DNA of 39,189 bases from a bacterium (GTDB taxonomy: Bacteria; Hydrothermota; 32-111), in assembly GCA_028698175.1 (NCBI GenBank), contig JAQVDU010000006.1:1-39189 (forward strand). The letters are read 5' to 3'. Of the stretch, positions 7,495-14,505 are shown one piece after another (position 1 is the stretch's first letter; every line of letters begins with the position of its first letter). Under the pieces are notes generated by a model, which was not told the DNA's origin, did not search any database, and saw only the letters and a program-made list of their open reading frames with translations. Made by a program: the position numbers and the translations under genes.

Positions 7495-9768
7495 CTAGAA
7501 GGATGTTCCCACCTGGAAGTGCGGCTCCCAGTTCATTCCGTAGCCGTTCGGCGTCTTTTGGAATCCGTAGCCGAGGTCGATCCCCATGACTCCGACCATC
7601 GGTATTTCAATCCTCACTCCCACTCCTGTGCCGTGGTAGAGTGTTTTGAATCTGTCGGAGAGCGCTTCAGTCATGTTTTCATAGGCATTTCCCACATCGT
7701 AGAACATCAGCATGTATGCCTGTTCATTGAGCTTGAGGCGGAGCTCGAGATTGGAAAGAACCGCGCCCCTGCCTCCGATGACATAGCCGTCAATATCAGA
7801 GCCGATGGAACGGTCTGGATAGCCCCTTATGCCCCACGTGCCCACTCCTCCGAAGACGAACCTTTCCGTGAAGGGAACATTGTTAGGGTCGTCGTATGAG
7901 TCAACCACTCCGAACGCCGCCCTTCCCATGAACGTGAACTTCCAGAATAGGTGCTGATAGAATCTGAGGTCAGTCGTTATCTTGAAGTAATCCTTTCCTC
8001 CGCCGAGGATACCTCCCGCGAAGGATGTGTAAAGACCCATCATCTGCCCTGATTCCGGGAAGAATGAGTGGTTTCGCGAATCCCTCACTAAATACGGAGA
8101 GATCTCCGAGAGCATCTCCTTTTCGCCGAGCTGGCTTAATATGAGGGAGTCAAGCAGATCCTCGTAAAGAGTGTCAACGTAGGTATAGACCTGCTCAAGC
8201 TTGTATTTTGTGTAGAACTTTGTCATAAGGCGTTCAGAGAGAAGAAGGCCTGTTGTTACAGACCCTCCGATTCTCTGGTCATAGTAGTAGGTTTTGTCGC
8301 TCGTCTTATAGTAGATTTCCGACCCTGCCATTACCGGATATCCCATCAGATAGGGTTCAGTGAATCCGAAAGAGAAGTTTGTGACCGAAGCTCCCTTCTC
8401 CACGAGAAGCGAAGTGACAAGGCCCTTTCCGAGAAGATTTGTTATTTTTATAGTCACGTTTCCGGTCAGGCCGTCAGCCTGATTGTATGAGCCGCCTATG
8501 TTGAACTCGCCTGTCTGCTTCTCCTTCACCTTGAACGTCAGGTCTATTTTGGAAGGGTCGTCGGTGGGAATCGGATTTATCTGTACGTCCTCAAAGAATC
8601 CCGACCTGAAGAGGTTGGAGTGGGAGAGAACAAGGTCATTCCTCTTGAAGACCTCTCCCGGCTTTGAGATTATCTCCCGTCGTATGACGGCATCCTCTGT
8701 CTTTTCGTTTCCCTCTATTATTATGTCATTTATGTACGCAAGGCTGTTTTCCGTGATGTTAAGCTTCACCTTCATTGTGTCGCCCGCCCTCTCATTCTCA
8801 TTCCTCACATTTACGTGAATGTATCCCCTGTCCATGTAGTACTCATAGATGGCTGATATGGATTTGTCCAGAAGAGTTTTGGAGAACGGCATGTTTTTTT
8901 TGAATGCTATGCGGCGTTCAATCTCTCTGTCTCCAGCCACTGTGTTGCCTGCAAAGGTAGTCTCTCCGAATATGAATCTCTGGTTCTGGGTAACGTAAAT
9001 GTTTATGAACATGAACTTGTTGTCGTATGAATATTTGAAAACCGTTGAGTCAAGGGTCGCATCAGGATACCCGTTGTCCATTATGGCCGCCAGTATAATT
9101 TTCTTGTCCTCTTCGAAGTCGTTTTCCTTGAACAAACCGTCCTGCAGAAAGCCCTTCTCCTTGGTCTTCATCATCGACTTTATTTTGTTGTCCGTTATTT
9201 TGAAGTTTCCGAATATTTCAATCTTCTTTATTCTCACAGATTCATTCTCTTTTATCCAGTAGTAAAGGTTGACGCTGTTATCATCAGATACGTCCCCGAT
9301 TGAATCGGTTATCTCCACGTTGAGAAATCCTTTTTTATGGTAGTAATCCTTTATTCCGTTGGTCACTTTGAATCTCGCGTATTCGCTTAAAAACTCTCCG
9401 CTCTGAACTTCAAGAGAGTCGAGTATCTCCTTCTCCTTTATCTTTTTATTGCCTTTGAGAATTATCTTTCCTATGCGGCCGTTCTCCTTCACCTTTATCA
9501 TAAGTGAAGTTCCGTACTGGCCGCTTGACGGCTCCACCTCAATCTGATAATAAAATCCTGTGGCATAGAGGTTCTTTATCGCCTGTTTCACGTCATCGCT
9601 TGTCAGCTTCATTCCCACTGATAGGCCTGACCTGACAATAATGAATTCGGATGACGTGAGATTCTCTCCCTCCACCAGAATGTCATATACTCTTTCTGTT
9701 ATGACCTCCTGCGAAAATGCGATTTGGAAAAACAAAAACAGAGTGGCCGCAGTAAGAATCCTTTTCAA
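7495..9768 (-). CDS. bamA: Outer membrane protein assembly factor BamA (Omp85)
   Basis: BamA inserts beta-barrel proteins into the outer membrane. A signal peptide (residues 1-19) is followed by about five POTRA repeats (roughly 25-425) and a 16-strand-type barrel to residue 757. The barrel contains the lid-loop motif, here WGIRGYPDRSIG (a VRGF/Y variant), and ends in a C-terminal Phe, as expected for a BAM substrate. The start is TTG (9766-9768), four bases overlapping the Clp ATPase stop and preceded by GGAGGAGG, so coupled translation from a non-ATG start is well supported. It is followed by the skp fusion gene, its usual partner. Confidence 0.95.
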   Translation of the reverse strand: MKRILTAATLFLFFQIAFSQEVITERVYDILVEGENLTSSEFIIVRSGLSVGMKLTSDDVKQAIKNLYATGFYYQIEVEPSSGQYGTSLMIKVKENGRIGKIILKGNKKIKEKEILDSLEVQSGEFLSEYARFKVTNGIKDYYHKKGFLNVEITDSIGDVSDDNSVNLYYWIKENESVRIKKIEIFGNFKITDNKIKSMMKTKEKGFLQDGLFKENDFEEDKKIILAAIMDNGYPDATLDSTVFKYSYDNKFMFINIYVTQNQRFIFGETTFAGNTVAGDREIERRIAFKKNMPFSKTLLDKSISAIYEYYMDRGYIHVNVRNENERAGDTMKVKLNITENSLAYINDIIIEGNEKTEDAVIRREIISKPGEVFKRNDLVLSHSNLFRSGFFEDVQINPIPTDDPSKIDLTFKVKEKQTGEFNIGGSYNQADGLTGNVTIKITNLLGKGLVTSLLVEKGASVTNFSFGFTEPYLMGYPVMAGSEIYYKTSDKTYYYDQRIGGSVTTGLLLSERLMTKFYTKYKLEQVYTYVDTLYEDLLDSLILSQLGEKEMLSEISPYLVRDSRNHSFFPESGQMMGLYTSFAGGILGGGKDYFKITTDLRFYQHLFWKFTFMGRAAFGVVDSYDDPNNVPFTERFVFGGVGTWGIRGYPDRSIGSDIDGYVIGGRGAVLSNLELRLKLNEQAYMLMFYDVGNAYENMTEALSDRFKTLYHGTGVGVRIEIPMVGVMGIDLGYGFQKTPNGYGMNWEPHFQVGTSF

Positions 9769-12227
9769 TGATCCTCCTCCGCCTTAACGGCGTTTTTTGA
9801 TATTTCTTTGTAACTTGCGTTAAGTTCATGGTTCTTCACGCTGAAACACAGCTCGTTTCCGGGCGCGAGTTTGTCAGCGAGAATCTCTTCGGTTATTTTA
9901 TTTTCAATGTTCTCCTGAATAGCCCTATCGACTGTTCGCGCGCCGAAGCTTTCATTGAATGAAATTTCCGTTAGATAGTCGGCGACGTCCGGGCTGAATG
10001 AAACCCTGTACTGTTTTTTCAGATACGTTTCTCTCGCCGAATTCAGGTGTTTCTGCATTATTTCCCGAATGTTCTTTTTAGACAGGTGGTTGAAGACAAT
10101 GACATTATCAAGGCGGTTTATAAACTCCACTTTGAATGTGTCCTTCATCTTCTCGAGAAGCTTGTCCTTTGCTACAGACCCGGCTGACGATGAATCGCCG
10201 AAACCGAGCGGTTTTAAGCTGTCGCTCGTGCCGATGTTGGAAGTGAAGATGATTATTGTGTTCTTGAAATCGACTGTCCTGTGATGCGCGTCCGTCAATA
10301 TCCCGGCATCGAGTATCTGAAGGAAAATATTGTAAATGTTGGGATGGGCCTTCTCTATTTCGTCAAAGAGAAGAAGAGAGTATGGGTTCCTCTTTACAAA
10401 TTCCGTGAGGCGTCCCGGTTCTTCAAAACCGACGTAGCCGGGAGGAGAGCCTATCATCTTTGCTATCTCGTGCTCAGAGGAATATTCTGACATGTCAAAT
10501 CTCATGAATGCGTCTTTGTGAGAGTGGACAAGCTCTGAAATCTTCTTTGCGAGCATCGTCTTTCCCACTCCGGAAGGTCCGAGAAAGAGCATTGAAATGC
10601 GAGGCTTTGACGGATTCTTTATGCCGAGAAGAGTGAGCTTTATCGCCTTTGAAACGGTCGTGACCGCATGGTCCTGCCCTATCACGTCTTCAAGAAATGC
10701 CTGTTCAAGCTTGACAAGGTCCTTTTGGTTTTCCGCAGTCAGCTTGTCAACCGGAATCCCGGTCCAAAGAGAGACAACCTCCTTTATAACGTTTTCGGCT
10801 ACTTTTATCTTGTTATGCTCCTTTGTGTGTATCTCTTTTAGGGCCTTTATTTTGGTCTCCAGTTCGAGCTGTTTCGTGCGCTTTTCTCCGGCAAGTTTGT
10901 ATTTGTTTACTGATGCGAAAAACTCCTTCTGGCTTATCGTCTCCCTCAGCTCCTTTTCCATCTTTTCAATCTGATTGTTTATCTTTATCGAAAGCTCCAT
11001 GTTGACCTTGCTCCCCGCCTCGTCTATCACGTCAATCGCTTTGTCCGGAAGCACCCTGTCAGTTATGTACATCTGGGAGAGGTTCACAGCTTCTTCAATG
11101 GCAAGGTCGGAATACTCCACGTTGTGAAAGTCCTCATACTTGTGCTTTATTTTTTTCAGTATCGCTGTTGTCTGGACAACGTCCATCTCTTTGACATCGA
11201 CCGGCTGGAACCTCCTCTCGAGGGCTCCGTCCTTTTCGATGTATTTGTGATACTCGGATAGAGTCGTAGCTCCTATGCACTGTATCTCTCCCCTTGAAAG
11301 CTGCGGCTTCAGCATATTTGCCGCGTCTATCGAACCTTCGGCTGAACCGGTTCCTATTATAGTGTGAAGCTCATCTATGAAGAGAATTATGTTTTTATTC
11401 TCCTCAAGCTCCTTTATCAGATTCTTGAGCCTCTCCTCAAACTGGCCTCTGTACTTTGTTCCTGCAACAAGAGAGCCGACGTCAAGGGAGAGAATCCTCT
11501 TGTTCTTTATTACGTCAGGCACAAGGTTCTTTACTATCCTGTCTGCCAATGCCTCTACGATTGCCGTCTTTCCCACTCCAGGTTTTCCGATGAGCACAGG
11601 ATTGTTCTTCTTTCTTCTTCCAAGTATCTGAAGCACCCTCTCAATTTCAGAGTCCCTTCCCAGCGCAGGGTCAAGGTTGTTCTCGCGCGCCATTTTTGTC
11701 AGGTCCTTGCAGAGATAGTCGGCAATTGGCGTCTGTGAAGAGGAATCGGTTTCTATTGATTCTCCGTCCTCCTCCTTGCCCTTTCCTCTTTTTATTATCG
11801 CAATATATTTTGCAAGGTCGAACTCAACCGAGTCGAGAACTTCCCTCGAAGGAGGATTTGTCACGTAAATTGCCGTCACCGCATGCTCCGGTTCTATTGC
11901 AGTGTCTCCCATTTCAAGAGCGAACCTCTCCGCCTCCATGTACATCTTCTTGGTATCTGCTGATTCGCTTACGTCGAAGACGATGAACTGGGACTGTTCC
12001 TCGCCCTTCTTGACAAGCTGGCGGAGCGAATTTTTTATGATTTCTATTGTGTCCGAATCTGTCGATTTGGATGCCTTCATCACGTAATTGCCGGTAATGA
12101 GGTCCTTGTCAGAGAGTATGCTCAAAAGGATATCGTACGGCTCAACCTTGAGGCGGTTAAGCCCCCTCGTCCTCTGTTCGCATTTTTTCAGGATAATCGC
12201 CATCCGGCGAGAAAAGTTTAAATCCAT
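9765..12227 (-). CDS. clpC: Clp protease ATPase subunit, ClpC/ClpA type
   Basis: This Hsp100 unfoldase has 820 residues. A diverged Clp-N double repeat occupies about 1-145. AAA1 has Walker A GKPGVGKT (214-221) and Walker B ILFIDE. A short coiled middle region (about 415-475) and the SLWTGIPV linker precede AAA2, with Walker A GPSGVGKT (550-557), Walker B LLLFDE and sensor IIFTSNIG. An LGF tripeptide at 674-676 sits where ClpP-binding loops occur, so it probably feeds ClpP. The short middle domain favours ClpC/ClpA over ClpB. A CGGAG Shine-Dalgarno precedes the ATG. It is the first gene of the long operon, an unusual partner for bamA, perhaps linking proteolysis with envelope assembly. Confidence 0.88.
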   Translation of the reverse strand: MDLNFSRRMAIILKKCEQRTRGLNRLKVEPYDILLSILSDKDLITGNYVMKASKSTDSDTIEIIKNSLRQLVKKGEEQSQFIVFDVSESADTKKMYMEAERFALEMGDTAIEPEHAVTAIYVTNPPSREVLDSVEFDLAKYIAIIKRGKGKEEDGESIETDSSSQTPIADYLCKDLTKMARENNLDPALGRDSEIERVLQILGRRKKNNPVLIGKPGVGKTAIVEALADRIVKNLVPDVIKNKRILSLDVGSLVAGTKYRGQFEERLKNLIKELEENKNIILFIDELHTIIGTGSAEGSIDAANMLKPQLSRGEIQCIGATTLSEYHKYIEKDGALERRFQPVDVKEMDVVQTTAILKKIKHKYEDFHNVEYSDLAIEEAVNLSQMYITDRVLPDKAIDVIDEAGSKVNMELSIKINNQIEKMEKELRETISQKEFFASVNKYKLAGEKRTKQLELETKIKALKEIHTKEHNKIKVAENVIKEVVSLWTGIPVDKLTAENQKDLVKLEQAFLEDVIGQDHAVTTVSKAIKLTLLGIKNPSKPRISMLFLGPSGVGKTMLAKKISELVHSHKDAFMRFDMSEYSSEHEIAKMIGSPPGYVGFEEPGRLTEFVKRNPYSLLLFDEIEKAHPNIYNIFLQILDAGILTDAHHRTVDFKNTIIIFTSNIGTSDSLKPLGFGDSSSAGSVAKDKLLEKMKDTFKVEFINRLDNVIVFNHLSKKNIREIMQKHLNSARETYLKKQYRVSFSPDVADYLTEISFNESFGARTVDRAIQENIENKITEEILADKLAPGNELCFSVKNHELNASYKEISKNAVKAEEDH

Positions 12228-12252
12228 TTTTTCTCCGTTTGCATAATTATAT

Positions 12253-12282
12253 AATATAGCATAAAAGTATAATATCAGTCAA
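12253..12282 (-). promoter_or_regulatory. Promoter of the clpC-bamA-...-guaA operon
   Basis: Read on the minus strand, TTGACT (12277-12282) lies 18 bases from TATATT (12253-12258) in a very AT-rich stretch. The inferred start would be near 12246, leaving a short leader that includes the CGGAG ribosome site before the ATG at 12227. Confidence 0.55.
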
Positions 12283-12344
12283 TAGAATTGTGTGGACAAA
12301 TACAGGATTCTAACGCGGAAGATTTAAAAATAAACAGGTTCCTC

Positions 12345-12372
12345 TTGACATAATTGAAATAATAAATATAAT
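12345..12372 (+). promoter_or_regulatory. Consensus promoter for the tRNA pair
   Basis: A perfect TTGACA (12345-12350), a 16-base spacer and a perfect TATAAT (12367-12372) lie 15 bases before the first tRNA. This is the best sigma-70-type promoter in the window and supports a housekeeping sigma factor of standard specificity. Confidence 0.8.
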
Positions 12373-12387
12373 CCATTATCTCAACAC

Positions 12388-12460
12388 TCCTCGGTAGCTC
12401 AGTCGGTAGAGCGAGTGGCTGTTAACCACCAGGTCGGGGGTTCGAGTCCCTCCCGGGGAG
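12388..12460 (+). tRNA. tRNA-Asn (GUU)
   Basis: A cloverleaf can be drawn. The acceptor TCCTCGG pairs with CCGGGGA (one T-G pair), the D arm is GCTC/GAGC, the anticodon loop CTGTTAA gives anticodon GUU, and the T arm contains TTCGAGT. The discriminator is G, and the 3' CCA is not encoded. The outermost anticodon-stem pair looks like an A-C mismatch. Confidence 0.93.
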
Positions 12461-12485
12461 CATTGTTTTTTCACATTTTCCTTTA

Positions 12486-12559
12486 GGGCCCATAGCTCAG
12501 CTGGTTAGAGCGAATGACTCATAATCATTAGGTCCCAGGTTCGAACCCTGGTGGGCCCA
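12486..12559 (+). tRNA. tRNA with CAU anticodon (elongator Met or Ile2)
   Basis: The acceptor GGGCCCA pairs perfectly with TGGGCCC. The D arm is GCTC/GAGC, the anticodon stem AATGA/TCATT with loop CTCATAA (anticodon CAU), and the T arm contains TTCGAAC. The discriminator is A and no CCA is encoded. It lacks the three G-C pairs at the base of the anticodon stem that mark initiator tRNA. I cannot separate elongator tRNA-Met from lysidine-modified tRNA-Ile2 by eye. It lies 25 bases after the tRNA-Asn gene and is probably transcribed with it. Confidence 0.92.
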
Positions 12560-12661
12560 AAAAATCCAAAAGCGATAAATATAATTTTCTAAATTATCAG
12601 AACGAACACATATGTCCGCCCTGCAGATATGCCTCCTGCAAAAAAAATGGGATTTTTAGTT

Positions 12662-12878
12662 TTAGGGACGGTGGTTGAAATAGTTGAAGTGACAAAAAAG
12701 GCACAAAAAATTGCATCAACAGTGAGTGTCAAAAATTAGAGATGTAATGTGACTTGACAAAAAATGTTAAAAAAAATGGAACAGTAAAAAACCAGTTAAA
12801 ATTCCGAGAATGGTGCTGACAGAGGGTTAAAGGCGAAAGAATATAGTTAATTTCAACTATTTCAACCACCGTCCCTAA
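12662..12878. mobile_element. MITE-like 217-bp element with perfect 27-bp inverted ends
   Basis: The left end (12662-12688, beginning TTAGGGACGGTGGTTGAA) is an exact reverse complement of the right end (12852-12878). The 163-base interior is A-rich, has stops in all frames and no gene. Sharp perfect ends around non-coding DNA fit a non-autonomous transposable element. GGGACGG-type terminal sequences also remind me of palindromes associated with IS200-like (Y1/RAYT) transposases, but no transposase is in the window. I see no clear target-site duplication. The right end lies 9 bases beyond the stop codon of the minus-strand gene at 12888, so the element would be transcribed as a long hairpin. 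This element accounts for most of the gene-free stretch 12560-12887. Confidence 0.7.
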
Positions 12879-12887
12879 GATGACTTT

Positions 12888-13133
12888 TTACAGTTTTATT
12901 GAATCTTCGGGGATGATGACTATGATGTAATCCTTGTTTAATTGCATCAAATCCGTGTGGTATGTTCTTCCGTCCTTTGTCTTGATGTCTGCATCTGTAA
13001 TAGGAATGAAGGGTTTGGCGAGATTGTTGAGAAAGTCCGTGAGCCTTCCTCCGGGCGGAATATGAACCATTCCGGTCACTTCAAGCTCTGTCGTGAAAAT
13101 AATCGATTTTACCTTTTCCCTTTCAAATGCCAT
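12888..13133 (-). CDS. Small conserved protein, DUF6812-like
   Basis: The 81-residue cytoplasmic protein has alternating beta-type hydrophobic residues and the segment TDFLNN followed by PFIPITDADI. This resembles the small DUF6812 family found near the ends of operons in many uncultured bacteria; the assignment is from memory of the pattern and is tentative. An excellent AGGAGG lies four bases before the ATG, eight bases after the thioesterase stop, so it is the last gene of a three-gene operon. No catalytic residues are evident. Confidence 0.75.
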   Translation of the reverse strand: MAFEREKVKSIIFTTELEVTGMVHIPPGGRLTDFLNNLAKPFIPITDADIKTKDGRTYHTDLMQLNKDYIIVIIPEDSIKL

Positions 13134-13141
13134 ATTTCCTC

Positions 13142-13594
13142 CTAGTGTTTTTTCATCTTTTCATTCATCATCTGAGACCTTCTGCCCTTCATTATCACAA
13201 AGACGCTTTCAGCCGATGCGCAGATATTGTTATCAGGGTCTATTATTGAGGCGCGCATCCACACTCTGTCCGCGTCGGATTTTTCTACGGTAGCTGCGAC
13301 TCTGTATTCGACGTTTGACCTCACCGCTTTTTTAAAATTTACTTTCATGCTCTCGGTAAGACACATAAGACCCGTCTTTTTTATTGACATCCACGCCATC
13401 GCTTCATCCATAACCGTCACTGCGAGACCTCCGTGGATTATATCTTCATACCCCACATGGTCTTCTCTGAATGTCACTCTGCTTTTGACGGAATCGCTCT
13501 TCTTGTCGTATTCAAAGACCATCTTCAGTCCTATGGGATTCTCCTGTCCGCAGACGAAGCACTTCGGGAAATAAGGTAGTTTTTCACAGCACAT
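13142..13594 (-). CDS. Hotdog-fold thioesterase (PaaI/4HBT-like)
   Basis: The N-terminal motif CFVCGQENPIGLKM, followed by HVGYEDIIHGGLAVTVMDEAM, is the signature of acyl-CoA thioesterase-like hotdog proteins; the HGG precedes the central helix with the acidic catalytic residue. It probably cleaves a small acyl- or aryl-CoA thioester. I chose the ATG at 13592-13594 (150 residues) because a perfect AGGAGG lies ten bases upstream. A longer frame from 13627 has no ribosome site and would overlap the upstream gene by 44 bases. With the chosen start the overlap is 11 bases. Confidence 0.82.
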   Translation of the reverse strand: MCCEKLPYFPKCFVCGQENPIGLKMVFEYDKKSDSVKSRVTFREDHVGYEDIIHGGLAVTVMDEAMAWMSIKKTGLMCLTESMKVNFKKAVRSNVEYRVAATVEKSDADRVWMRASIIDPDNNICASAESVFVIMKGRRSQMMNEKMKKH

Positions 13595-14357
13595 AGTACT
13601 TACGCCTCCTGTCTTTGAAAAGGTCATTCATACCGCTTATTCTCTTTTCTCTTGCCAAAGCGGGCTTCAAATCCGCCTCCATTACACTCTCGCCTTTCTC
13701 TTTTCCGCTTGCAAGGACATTCCCTTTTATATCGGTTATCCTGCTCTTCCCCGTGAATTTTGTATTTTTCTCCTCACCCACCCTGTTTGCAGTCACTGCA
13801 AATACGCGGTTTTCAAGACACCTTGTCTTCATCGCATCCTGACAGTAAGGCATTACGAGGTTTGAAGGATGGGCTATTACCTCAGCTTTCATCAATGCAA
13901 GAGTGCGCGCAGATTCCGGGAAGAACCAGTCAAAGCAAATCATCATCCCCACCCTTGCCTTTTGCGTCTTCACGACGAAAAACCCGGTGTCTCCTCTGTC
14001 AAAGAGCTTCTTTTCATTTAAGAAGAGGTGCGTCTTCCTGTAGACAAACCTTCTCCCCCTCTCGTCTATAAGCATTGATGAATTGTATATTTTGTTTTTG
14101 TATTTTTCGGAAAAGCCGAATACTACGGACATTTCGCGGGTTATGCAGAGAGCTTCAATAGGATCAAACAGAGAACTCTCTCTCTCCTGAGAGAGAGCTT
14201 TAAGTTTTCTTCTGTTTGAAATTTCATAGCCGGAAAGACAGAGCTCAGGGCAGACTAGAAGGTCGGCGCTGCTTTTACCGAGAACTCCCTTCAGCTTTTC
14301 AAGGTTGAGTTGAACGTTTTCATATTCAACGTCCATCTGAAAAAACCCGACTCTCAT
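13584..14357 (-). CDS. Carbon-nitrogen hydrolase (nitrilase superfamily)
   Basis: The catalytic triad is visible: Glu38 in CPELCLSGYE, Lys108 in YRKTHLF and Cys141 in MICFDWFFPES. The protein therefore should hydrolyse a C-N bond (omega-amidase, N-carbamoyl-amine amidohydrolase or similar); the substrate is not deducible. The start at 14357 gives 257 residues beginning MRVGFFQMD, the usual nitrilase opening. An in-frame ATG at 14384 is unlikely because the predicted transcription start lies downstream of it, and AGAAGAG precedes the chosen ATG. It heads an operon with a thioesterase and a small conserved protein. Confidence 0.85.
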   Translation of the reverse strand: MRVGFFQMDVEYENVQLNLEKLKGVLGKSSADLLVCPELCLSGYEISNRRKLKALSQERESSLFDPIEALCITREMSVVFGFSEKYKNKIYNSSMLIDERGRRFVYRKTHLFLNEKKLFDRGDTGFFVVKTQKARVGMMICFDWFFPESARTLALMKAEVIAHPSNLVMPYCQDAMKTRCLENRVFAVTANRVGEEKNTKFTGKSRITDIKGNVLASGKEKGESVMEADLKPALAREKRISGMNDLFKDRRRKYYVL

Positions 14358-14366
14358 TTTCTCTTC

Positions 14367-14397
14367 TTGACTTTTCATATACATGATATAATATACT
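14367..14397 (+). promoter_or_regulatory. Probable promoter of the leader ORF and metallopeptidase gene
   Basis: TTGACT (14367-14372) and TATACT (14392-14397) are separated by 19 bases, slightly long. The -10 box ends only 6 bases before the ATG at 14404, a spacing seen at several other starts in this window. An alternative TATAAT at 14387-14392 has too short a spacer (14). Confidence 0.4.
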
Positions 14398-14416
14398 TAA
14401 TTAATGAAAATTTCAA
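14388..14416 (-). promoter_or_regulatory. Promoter of the nitrilase-thioesterase operon
   Basis: On the minus strand, TTGAAA (14411-14416) lies 17 bases from TATTAT (14388-14393). The predicted start near 14381 supports translation from the ATG at 14357. This promoter overlaps the plus-strand promoter at 14367-14397, so the two directions probably compete. Confidence 0.55.
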
Positions 14417-14505
14417 CAAATAAAAAGACCTCGCTTAACATCGTTGGATTCAAAAGAGGTCTGAATGCGGAACGGTATTTCCGCAGGGGAGAAACAGAAG
14501 AATGA
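14404..14505 (+). CDS. Possible 33-residue leader peptide, coupled to the metallopeptidase gene
   Basis: An open frame of 33 codons (beginning MKISTNKKTS, ending RRGETEE) fills the leader of the downstream gene. Its TGA overlaps the metallopeptidase ATG in an ATGA arrangement, as in the coupled gene pairs of the operons here. It has no Shine-Dalgarno site, and its ATG lies 6 bases after a -10 box, so translation would have to be leaderless. The peptide is basic with no recognisable family. Two inverted repeats lie within it. It may be a real leader peptide or only a chance frame. Confidence 0.35.
   Translation: MKISTNKKTSLNIVGFKRGLNAERYFRRGETEE
14426..14462 (+). promoter_or_regulatory. Leader hairpin 1
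   Basis: AGACCTC (14426-14432) is the exact complement of GAGGTCT (14456-14462), separated by a 23-base loop. It lies in the leader of the metallopeptidase gene. The long loop makes stability uncertain. Confidence 0.3.
14466..14485 (+). promoter_or_regulatory. Leader hairpin 2, directly before the ribosome site
   Basis: TGCGGAA (14466-14472) pairs with TTCCGCA (14479-14485) around a 6-base loop. It is followed immediately by GGGGAG and the metallopeptidase ATG 16 bases later. It could influence translation initiation or mRNA stability. It has no U-tract, so it is not an intrinsic terminator. Confidence 0.4.

Noticed and set aside
9765-12227. ClpB disaggregase
   Set aside because: The middle region is too short for the ClpB coiled-coil propeller and an LGF loop for ClpP binding is present.
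12663-12878. CRISPR array or intrinsic terminator at the inverted repeat
   Set aside because: There is only one inverted pair with no regularly spaced direct repeats, the arms are 163 bases apart and no T-run follows.
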